From assembly GCA_024180945.1 (NCBI GenBank), contig JAKSGN010000023.1:1364001-1428000 (forward strand): a stretch of 64,000 bases of DNA, read 5' to 3'. Both the position numbers and the translations under genes were made by a program. Under the pieces are notes generated by a model. It was not told the origin of the DNA. It did not search any database and saw only the letters and a list, made by a program, of their open reading frames with translations. Positions 56,154-64,000 of the stretch are shown here, piece by piece. This DNA is from Macrophomina tecta. Taxonomy: Eukaryota; Ascomycota; Dothideomycetes; Botryosphaeriales; Botryosphaeriaceae. Positions within the stretch are counted from its first letter, which is position 1, and each line of letters opens with the position of its first letter.

Positions 56154-56765
56154 ATGGAAACGTGCATGCGACCGCCATCTATCCGACATCTCGACACACT
56201 TTTCGCACCTCATCAATTCAGGCCAAAAGAAGTCCTAACACTCTACCATGTCTACGACAATCTTTCGCAGACGCCGCTCACACTAGACGGCATCGAGTGC
56301 GGCGATCCAAACAGCTACCTCATCAATCCTTGGCACATCGTCACTGTTAAAAACATGCTGCAACACCTGGACTGGAAGAATCCTAAGCCCACTCAATTCA
56401 TCTCGTTTTACGACGATGCGCAGAAAGCCTCGGCGGAAGCTAGGCGGAGGCGGAGACAAATGCGGGTTCGTGGGGAATACCGGGATCCGGCGACGGTCAA
56501 GATTGCTGTTGTGGAACTCACAGAAGATTCGAGGGTGTGGGTGTTTTCAAAGGAGGAGCTTATGCGGATGCTGGATTTCAATTCCGAGGTTTTTTGTCGG
56601 GCCGACCGGACTGAGTGGTTTGTCTGGGAGTTTGTTCCAATGGAACATGTAGTTGAATTGATAAAGTTTGATGATCTTGGGAATGAAATATACCTGCGAC
56701 GACCAGCCAATAGGATTAGAAGAGGGGGCACTTGCAAGTCTACAAGCAGGTTTTCTGGAGAATAG
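56154..56765 (+). CDS. Conserved fungal protein, DUF7587-like
   Basis: Intact 203-residue frame from ATG 56154. The centre (WHIVTVKNMLQHLDWKNPKP, then TQFISFYDDAQKASAEARRR) and VAVVELT-like strand VKIAVVELTEDSRVWVFSKE resemble the fungal DUF7587 family: a small domain with an invariant HLDW-N and an S.Y-D segment, often found alone or fused to other modules in fungi, of unknown function. The C-terminus is basic (RRPANRIRRGG). No signal peptide. It lies within a LINE/pogo nest but is itself undamaged. The family call is from memory of motif patterns. Confidence 0.62.
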   Translation: METCMRPPSIRHLDTLFAPHQFRPKEVLTLYHVYDNLSQTPLTLDGIECGDPNSYLINPWHIVTVKNMLQHLDWKNPKPTQFISFYDDAQKASAEARRRRRQMRVRGEYRDPATVKIAVVELTEDSRVWVFSKEELMRMLDFNSEVFCRADRTEWFVWEFVPMEHVVELIKFDDLGNEIYLRRPANRIRRGGTCKSTSRFSGE

Positions 56766-56826
56766 GAGGCATCGGCCCTCGAGTAGGGTTGGCGGTTCGA
56801 GTGCCGTTTAAGGGCGAATAAACAGT

Positions 56827-57040
56827 CTAAAAGCTCTCGCCTGTTCTACTATTTCCTTCTACTTCTTCCTTCGCGGGCACGCCGCGCTCCAGGCTGTGTG
56901 TGGTCCTTTGGTCGCAGTCCTTGGAGCTGTGCTGGCCTGCGCAGTGCCTAGCACTCTGTCCGGATGTGACTCTATTTCTAGCAGTCAAAGCATTGCTTGA
57001 CTTTACAGGTCGTAAATCTCGCAAAAGAGGACATCCGACT
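56827..57040 (-). mobile_element. LINE ORF1 zinc-knuckle relic
   Basis: On the minus strand, in shifting frames, CFDC..SHIRTEC, RHCAGQHSSKDCDQ and HTAWSAACPRRK follow the triple-knuckle C-terminus of Tad-like ORF1 proteins. Two stops replace residues inside the first knuckle. Confidence 0.5.
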
Positions 57041-57102
57041 GCCAGACCATGCCTCCCGGGGCTACGACATTGCCCTATTTAAGCCTTCTGAAATTTACTA
57101 AC

Positions 57103-57567
57103 TTACATCAGGTGCATCTGTTCAATTCGGGCGCACAACTCCGCCCAAGTCCGGTCGAGATCCTCGTTGAGCCAGTCAGACTCGAATTTCTCCCATTCAA
57201 CCGTGAATGTCTGCCCAGCACCCAGCTGGGGGTTTCTCTGCATGAAGGACAAGATTCGGTCAGGGCACACAACTTCACCAAGGAGAACTCTGCCTACCTG
57301 CTCCTTGCCGTATCTGATTATGGCCAGGAGATCAGAAGAATCAACAAACGCAACTTCGCGTGTCATAATCTTCTTGTACAGTTGCTTGTCTGTTGGATTT
57401 GGAACTAGCCATAACAATATCCCAGGATATGTGTTCTGGATCGAATCCCACATTGTTCTGTTGGGTCGCATGGTTGGCTCGTAGCTATGATCCAAAAAAA
57501 ACCTGCACTGTGTATGAGTATGAAGTACGCACAAAGGGTGTGTTGTGAGGCGAAAGTTACGACTCAT
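57103..57567 (-). CDS. Hypothetical protein, about 154 residues
   Basis: Frame from ATG 57567 (MSRNFRLTTHP); an internal start at MRPNRTMWDS is also possible. Unrecognised. The second half looks like a folded domain (YPGILLWLVPNPTDKQLYKK; REVAFVDSSDLLAIIRYGKE; FTVEWEKFESDWLNEDLDRT). There is no membrane segment or Cys pattern. It lies just downstream of LINE relics on the same strand. Modest support from length and composition only. Confidence 0.4.
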   Translation of the reverse strand: MSRNFRLTTHPLCVLHTHTQCRFFLDHSYEPTMRPNRTMWDSIQNTYPGILLWLVPNPTDKQLYKKIMTREVAFVDSSDLLAIIRYGKEQVGRVLLGEVVCPDRILSFMQRNPQLGAGQTFTVEWEKFESDWLNEDLDRTWAELCARIEQMHLM

Positions 57568-58968
57568 CGGTCCGATTGGAACGGGCTTCAGTGGCTTAGA
57601 TTGCTTCTTTCCAATTTCTCTAACGCCGTGAGCAGCCAACGGTACAGTATGAGGGGCGCCAGTGGGATGTGTCTCGCTAGAGGGTGTTATAGAGAATGCT
57701 ATTGAAATGTAAGCGCGTAGTTAGACAGGTTCTAACGTGGGATCCTCACACCGAGGTCGTGACAGTCCGTCTCTAGTCAGAGAGGGACCTTCATCGACAC
57801 GAGTCGGCCCATTAGAAAGAGGCTTGATCACTCCTACCGGTGTCAGCTTGTAACTAAGAACGAAGGGTGAGTCTCACTTCGTCACTGCATGTTTTCTGCA
57901 TTCGAGACGCTCTTGATGGGGGCAAAGATGCTACTGGCTGATCTTAAATGTCCAAGGCTTCTCCTCGCCACTATTGAGACAAAGATCTTCCACGCAGTTC
58001 AGGCTACTATTCTTCGAGAAACCTTAACGCATGAAGACAAAAAGGCGAATCCACTTCTTAGCTAATCATCGCCAAGTTCAAAGTGCTTCCACTTGTAAAG
58101 CACAGGCTCCGGCAACATCAAGGCAACAGCAGAGATACGGGAATATAGAATTCTCTAGACAGGATAATTGCAGGAAGCCCCACCTAGAGCTGGCAAGATC
58201 AGGTGTCCAGAGAATGGCTCGGCTGTCGCGAAAGCGGAGGACCGCTCCATATAGGGTTAGAAGTCATCCAGCCCAGAATTTACTGCAGCATACTAATCAG
58301 CTGAAGGCCAATGCCTGACATACAGACCCTTGTGATTTAGGAACAATGACTGACCTGCTATGTCCACATACGGGATCATTGACTTTTGATCCATTCTCCA
58401 CCTGTTTAGTTCACTTCACCGACTCAGCTATGGCGACGACCTTGAACTTCGCAGGCAGGATTTCCACTTTTGCCTTTCTGTCTTATCAATAGATACTCAC
58501 TATTCACTTAACCAGCCCTTACCATATGAGCCTTAGATTGCTCTAATCCCACTTACTATTATACAAAACCAAACAGCCAGACTGATCCTCCTATAATAGT
58601 TGTATATTGGCGACTCCCACAAGCGACAAGACGTGCATCTCGTCATCTCGCGTCGCTTCGGAAGAAGTGGCCTGGACGGGTGTGCTCAAGCGGAGACACT
58701 ACTTGTTTCCACAAGCACTCATACCGCTGTGATTTCAGCCTATCGTAAATATGTTAGGGTCCTTGTTCCATTCTTAGTACGCTGGTCCGTGAATGGCCCG
58801 GCTACTCAGCGTACCAGTGCTAGCGCCGGAGTACAGGGCTCTACCTGCTCATCGATATCGCGCCGAAGCGGTACATTGGACTCGAATCCTGCGGAGTCGG
58901 TGACACGCAAGCGTCCAGAAAAGGGACTAACGCGGCCTTCCTGGTCGAGTTAGATTATTCCAGCTACT
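57568..58968. other. Region without a supported gene
   Basis: Plus-strand frames at 58031-58318 and 58600-58953 are Arg/Ser/Thr-rich without motifs; they may be decayed internal parts of a retrotransposon preceding the putative LTR. Confidence 0.3.
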
Positions 58969-59155
58969 GTTGGAATAACGGTTTCATAAGTGTTACTACT
59001 ATACTAGCGGTTTGATGAGTGTTACTACTACACTAGTTAGCTCCATAAGTGTTTCACTAGTATAGCTAGTATTATAGGCACGGATACAAGAGGGCACCCC
59101 CTCCTACTCCTGCCTGGCACCGAGAATCTCATCACTTTTACCACCAAGTTCAACA
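58969..59155 (+). repeat. Putative solo LTR
   Basis: A 187-bp block starts TGTTGGAATAAC and ends AGTTCAACA (TGTTG..CAACA inverted ends). Flanks are GCTAC and GCTCT, an imperfect 5-bp duplication. Inside are about three related units of about 30 bp starting (C/G)ATAAGTGTT or GATGAGTGTT (58985-59070), and an ACAAGAGGGCACCCCC block resembling sequence before repeat R2 at 48.66 kb. No primer-binding site or pol gene was recognised. Confidence 0.35.
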
Positions 59156-59496
59156 GCTCTTTTTTCTCTCGACGGGTTACAACCTCGTAAGCTCCCCTTT
59201 CTCCGTCAATCTGCTTGACAACCTTATCCCTTTCCCTACTTTTATAGACCTGCTTGAAGTCAGTTCGTGCCAAGGAGAAGAATAACATCGTACTGAACAT
59301 TTGTACGGCACGTGTGGCGTGGCGAGCCGTGTTCCATAATAATATCATCGAGCGAGCCGCCATTGACAAGATGTGCAACATTGATGAAAAGCTCTTCAGA
59401 ATGCATAGTATTCTTGGGTATTTCCTGATATTCAGCGTTCCGATGATCCTGTGAGGCAGTGACCATTGTTCGAATGACGATTTTGTTTGAAGACAT
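59156..59496 (-). pseudogene. Decayed hypothetical gene
   Basis: The minus strand from ATG 59496 (MSSNKIVIRTMVTASQDHRN) runs to a stop near 59260, and coding-like sequence (DFKQVYKSRERDKVVKQIDG; GAYEVVTRREKKELLNLVV) continues in another frame. It may be a single small protein broken by one shift. A TATATATCC lies roughly 60 bp upstream on the minus strand. No family recognised. Confidence 0.3.
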
Positions 59497-60731
59497 GATG
59501 GATCTCTTTCCTTGGGTGATATATTCTAACGGAGGAAGAGGAGAGGGGAACATAGGATATATAGTGTCTATACATGCAGTCCCGTGATTTCCAGAGGGTA
59601 CAGGATCATGCATAAGCGCCTTCAATTGCTATGCCTAGTGCTGTTGGCTGCCGAAAACAAGGGGACCGCCACCTGCTGGGCCATCATATCGACACGAGGA
59701 GATTCCTTGAGGGATTAGATCCATTGGCTCTATATATTTGTGGAAACGGTGTTGAATAAAGCAGTGACCAGTATGCCTTAGCAGCTGTAATAGGTGGGAC
59801 AACCGGCTGCCTCTTGATTGTCTGCGTAAGTAGAGTCTACTCTGTCTAACACTACCTTACCACTTTATCCGAGAGGCATCTTCTACCCTTTAGGAGATTC
59901 GGGTAACTGACCAAGAATGAACCAGGGTCAGAGAGGTCTCGACAAACCCTGTGGAACACGGCAAGCGATTTTGAGTTCACGAATATTTCACGTCCGCTCT
60001 ATCAAACGTAAATGAGAGAACGCTGAATATTTATTATGGCACTATCACATTAAGGTGAATTCAATTGTTTAAAGCACACTTCTCTCGTCCGACGAAACGG
60101 AGGTACTTGCATCGTCTAAGACCATCTCCAGGCATGGAGAAATAGTATGATCTTTTTGAATAATGTAACACGCACGAAAAGAGTGGCTTTCGTTCTAGCT
60201 TGCTTTAAAATCTATAGAGAATGACTCATGAACAGAAGGCTTGGTTACTTCACCTGCATATCAGCCGGTTGAAGATGCAGAAAAAAGGAGCACAGTGGGA
60301 TGGCAAGTGTCTAGATAAGTCTGTAGATGGAAGAGAATGGTGAAGGCGCCCCGTGGTAGGCTGTCGAAGTCAACAATTGACTTCCCGAGAAGCTCTTGTA
60401 GGCTACAGACGACACACCGATCGAATCGGCGATGTAAAAAGCGGATCAGCTCACGGACGAAATTATAGCAAAGGTGACTGGTGGGAATAATTTTGGTGGC
60501 TGGCAGGGATGAGCGCTAATTGGCTGGTGTGGCGCAGTCATACAACCTGTCGCCCCACACAGGACTGCAATAGGACTAAAAGAACTCAGCGCTCAATTAA
60601 GTGTTCAGCCGATATTAGAATAAGACAGGGCATTCTCTCTTCTGGGGTTTTCCCCTCCTCTTCCAAACAATCCCTCCGCCTTTGAAGTGCTTCTAACTAA
60701 ACACATCCTTGTTTTGCAACCTCGAAGCATC
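59497..60731. other. Intergenic, no recognised gene
   Basis: AT-rich spacer upstream of the F-box-like gene; no supported features. Confidence 0.35.
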
Positions 60732-61751
60732 ATGCCGGCACTCGAAGCCCTACCCGCGGAGTTATTGGCCACCATTGCCACAATCGTTCGAAATGAGTCG
60801 ACGAGATCATTTCTCCACCTTCTTCTGTGCAGCCGCCAGCTACTAAAGGCCGGCCGACCTATACTCTACAGGGACGTTGTCCTCACCTCGCGCAACATGG
60901 AAACATCCCTTGAGAGGTTCCCTCTGAAGTATCTTTCCGCGGTTTGCACGATTACAATCTCAATGGATGGGAAGATCGAATGGCTGCTGGTGCAGGCGCT
61001 TCAACAGTGCACGCGGTTAAAAACGGTATCCTTTACTATCCTAAAGGCTACAGACCATCACAGAAGCTACGACTCCTACCCGCCGGAAGAGTCATTCATT
61101 CACGCGCTGTTGGATTATATGCCAACAACTGTTACAAGTCTGAACCTTGACATCGCCGGCTATGATGACTCCAGCCGTCTGCTCTCCCGCTCTGCTGAGC
61201 ACCGAATACTGCGTCAGCTTCCATGTCAACTCGACCTTCTTCGATTACGTCTTCGTCACCTGAGTACTGAGGACGCGCTGGGATGTATTAAATGATGCCA
61301 TGGCGCCCTTAAATACCTCCACGTGGATAGTTACGTCGACACAGTTGATGCTTTACCCCGGTGCCTGGGTGACGAGATATGCAGCATGAGTCTCCGTCAC
61401 TTCATTAGCACTAATCTACAAGACATCGGCATGGAGTTCTTTTCATCCTCGAGGTTCTCGCGGCCAGCACTCGTTAATCACATATCCGGTATGCGAACCC
61501 GGATGACGCAACTACCTGTAAGAGTCTTTGTCTGCGACCAATCCTCTGTCAACATTGTCCCTCAGCAGTCCCTCATAATAGATGGGCTAGGCCCGGGTGT
61601 ACTCGTCCCCCGGGATTTGAGGGTAGTCCTATCGACTGTTGGAGGGTGGTATGAGACGCCCATCGGTGCCTTGCTCCCGGGGTTTCGGGAGACGTGTTTT
61701 GTACGCGCCGTGGGTCAATGCCGTCGCTGGGATACTGAAAAAGAGTGTTAA
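60732..61751 (+). pseudogene. F-box-like protein gene with one in-frame TGA
   Basis: From ATG 60732 (MPALEALPAELLATIATIV) the frame is open to 61751 except for TGA at 61293-61295 (..DALGCIK*CHGALKYLHVD..). The N-terminal part fits an F-box: LPAELLATIATIVRNESTRS, then LLLCSRQLLKAGRPILYRDV. The remainder is leucine-rich and helical (LLRLRLRHLSTEDALGCI), as in fungal F-box/LRR-like proteins, which recruit substrates to SCF ubiquitin ligases. The stop splits the protein into 187 and about 150 residues. A CGA-to-TGA change would explain it; sequencing error or a short intron are alternatives. Confidence 0.6.
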
Positions 61752-62407
61752 TATCATTTAACCATTTATTTAATCTGCCAGGTTTCCAGTTGCTCTATAT
61801 TATTCAGATATGGCAGCCGTGATGCTATTTTTATTTTTTTTCTCGCTCAATGTCTCCTCTCTTCCACGACAGTGTTCTTTGTAAGCCTTTCAGTTTCAGG
61901 CTTTTAATACACAACGTTTGCTCCATCTAGTAGATGCCCAGCTATTCTATCTTATCCAGATAGAGTAGCTTGGCATTATTTTTTTTTTTTTTTACTCCTA
62001 ATATATCTTTTTTCTTCCCGAGGGTTCCCCGTTGACCTTTTCTTTAAAATTGGCGCTGAACTCAAACTTCCTTACTGTTGTGGAATGCGGAGAGAGAAGA
62101 TAGTTGATCGGTCGAAGATACTCGAGCAGGCGGTGACATACCCGGATGTAGGTCACATGGCAAGATCCCAAGTGCCTGACCGCCGTGCGATCACCCTGAG
62201 TGTGGTCTCGCTATCTAATCTATCTGATGTAAAGATGCCTTAGGCCGGCATAAGAGCATCTACAGGGAAATCCGTAACACATACTAGCGGTTCCTGTAGT
62301 ACATCGTGTACCAGCCGGGTGGGCTGATGAGAAAAGGTGGCGTATGGTAGAAGGAGGCCATGTAGTATTTAACCCGTCTTAAATTGTTCAGTCTCTCAGA
62401 TTATCTC
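61752..62407. other. Intergenic with poly-T tracts
   Basis: T runs near 61829-61841 and 61979-61995; no gene recognised. Confidence 0.35.
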
Positions 62408-62780
62408 TAACGTGTTTCACCAGTCATCCGGACACCTCGTTTCTCACCAAAAATCACACAATTTGCAGCGCGATATCGCAACAACCACTGCGTAATAAAA
62501 TCCCAAAACTTAACCTTAAGCTGGTCGATATATTCCGCTTCCTTCTTGGTGAGTGCATACAAATCTATGAACTAGACATGGAGATGTGACATTTTCGACT
62601 ACAAGTTTTGCTGGAACCTTAGTATGTGAACATTCACCTCGCCAATCGCCTAGCAAATAGGAAAGATGAAATAGAGTATATATAAGATCTAAAGAATTCA
62701 CTCTTTGATGTTATTGTATAGATGTTGTTGAGATATCGCGCTGCAAATTGTGTGATTTTTGGTGAGAAACGAGGTGTCCG
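62408..62780 (+). mobile_element. Non-autonomous element with 57-bp inverted repeats (MITE-like), right end lost
   Basis: 62429-62485 and 62724-62780 are inverted copies differing at one base. Outside the left arm stands TAACGTGTTTCACCAGT (62408-62424), a pogo-type terminus preceded by TA. Outside the right arm the expected inverted counterpart is missing; instead the direct-orientation terminus TAACGCGTTTCACCAGT (62782-62798) of the next pogo copy begins. The 238-bp interior has no coding potential. Confidence 0.7.
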
Positions 62781-62781
62781 T

Positions 62782-64000
62782 TAACGCGTTTCACCAGTGA
62801 GCTGCGCACCCCACCAAACCTAAGACGCGTCTTCGCACCTAAACAAACATGGCACCACCACAACGTTCTCAATCGCTCCAAAAAGGAGCGAGACTAGCTC
62901 TTGCTTCTCAAGCCTTGCAAAGAAATCCAAATCAAAGTCGGCGTGCGATAGCGCGGTCGTACGGTGCTCCGGAGTCAACCCTACGGACGCGTCTTCATGG
63001 CACCCGTGCTAGACATGAATTACCTTCACCAAAACGAAAGCTAAAGTTATCCGAGGAGGAAGCTTTAGTTAAATGGATCCTAGACCTAAATCGACGAGGA
63101 TTTCCCCCCCAAATACTCGATGTACGAAGAATGGCAGACTTTTTACTCGCTGCACGCGGCCAAGATCCCTCACCTCAACCAATCGGTAAGTACTGGGTAT
63201 CTCGCTTTATCGACAACCAGCCTGAGCTTAAGACGAAATGGAATCGAAAGTTCCATTCACAACGCGCTAAATGCGAGGATCTGGACACGATTAACGCGTG
63301 GTTTACACGTGTCCAAGAGACGCGTCAGTCGTACGGCATTCTTGACGATGATATGTACAATTTTGATGAGACAGGGTTTATGATGGGGGAATTGCGACAT
63401 CTAAGGTCGTTACAAGCTCCGATACAACCGGCCGAGCAATTGCTATGCAACCAGGAAACCGTGAATGGACAACGGTAATCGAGGGCATTAACGCGTCTGG
63501 CTGGGCGATTCCACCGTTCATCATCCTAGCAGGGAAGGTGCATCAGTCATACTGGTATCGAGAACTACCGGCTGACTGGGTAACTGCTGTAAGCAGTAAT
63601 GGTTGGACGACTGACCAGCTCGGGTTTGAATGGATTAAGCACTTCAATACGCACACAGAGCCTTGTACCAAGGGAGCCTACCGTTTACTTATCCTCGACG
63701 GCCATAGCAGCCATGCAACGCCTGAGTTCGACCAATACTGCACTTTAAACAACATAATTACACTCTGCATGCCTCCACATACATCGCATCTTCTCCAGCC
63801 GCTTGATGTAAGCTGATTCTCCCCTCTTAAGCGCTTGTATGGCCAAGAAGTTCAGAAAATCGTCCGTCAAGGAATCCATCATATCGAGAAGGATGACTTT
63901 TCTCTCTATATACTCTAAGGCACGCCCATTAGCTTTTATGCACCAAAACATTAAGAGTGGATTCCAGGCTACAGGAATTTTACCATACAACCCACAACGT
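62782..64000 (+). mobile_element. Fot1/pogo-type transposon, 5' part, cut by the window end
   Basis: The terminus ACGCGTTTCACCAGTGAG follows TA at 62782-62783, and the transposase starts at ATG 62849. It has an HTH (SRRAIARSYGAPESTLRTRL), a Tc5-like domain (ILDLNRRGFPPQILDVRRMA), YNFDETGFMMG (first D), then a 1-nt shift near 63390, and continues in frame: LILDGHSSHATPEFDQYC (second D) and HLLQPLDV (third D). TGA follows at 63814-63816, and homology runs on (FQATGILPYNPQR) to the end of the window. It is strongly similar to the minus-strand copy at 11565-13205, so both belong to one family. Inactive because of the shift and stop. Confidence 0.82.

Noticed and set aside
58600..58953. 117-codon plus-strand frame before the putative LTR, considered as an integrase or chromodomain end
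   Set aside because: No HHCC, DDE or chromodomain residues could be seen.

Overview
This window reads as an accessory, transposon-rich stretch of a filamentous ascomycete (Pezizomycotina) genome. Genes are broken by short introns of about 46-90 nt with GT..AG ends and CTAAC-type branch points. The gene content is typical of such fungi: HET and NACHT/WD40 STAND proteins, a BTB/POZ protein, a DUF7587-like protein, a PD-(D/E)XK-like protein, Fot1/pogo transposases and Tad-like LINEs. No rRNA, tRNA, CRISPR array or bacterial-type operon was seen. The species cannot be named from the sequence.

Layout. 1-3 kb: the broken 3' half of an insulysin/STE23 (M16) peptidase gene, then an MFS transporter scrap. 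3.4-7.9 kb: gene-poor DNA with a small 32-bp tandem repeat. 8-8.5 kb: a nucleoside 2-deoxyribosyltransferase-like gene. 10.7-13.3 kb: a LINE ORF1 fragment abutting a decayed pogo transposase. 13.9-16 kb: a fungal PD-(D/E)XK-like gene with one in-frame TAG. 17.6-19.4 kb: a hypothetical gene, then a complete but internally deleted pogo element with perfect TIRs. 19.9-20.7 kb: a bZIP factor. 22.4-23.2 kb: a hypothetical gene. 24.6-25.4 kb: a secreted thaumatin-like protein. 26.2-29.2 kb: a NACHT STAND gene whose last intron carries a dispersed repeat. 29.6-30.7 kb: a Tc1/mariner element beside a LINE 3' end. 32.4-33.4 kb: a CK1-type kinase. 35.3-37.0 kb: an intact Fot1-like transposase. 38.3-41.8 kb: a HET-NACHT-WD40 (HNWD) gene with five near-identical WD repeats. 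42.7-44.5 kb: an intact three-exon cytochrome P450. 46-53 kb: small hypotheticals, dispersed repeats and a multiply mutated BTB gene. 53.7-57 kb: a nest of LINE and pogo relics around a DUF7587-like gene. 57-62 kb: hypotheticals, a putative solo LTR and an F-box-like gene with one stop. 62.4-64 kb: a long-inverted-repeat element and the 5' part of another pogo copy.

How it fits together. The coherent biological theme is fungal allorecognition and innate immunity: an HNWD gene, a second NACHT/WD40 gene, and possible effector-like neighbours (PD-(D/E)XK-like and nucleoside deoxyribosyltransferase-like), all set in repeats. A second theme is decay by single in-frame stops (TAG/TAA/TGA) in otherwise open genes, which resembles light repeat-induced point mutation (RIP). 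Intact and single-stop genes are interleaved. Functions are inferred from recognisable motifs only; no database search was run.
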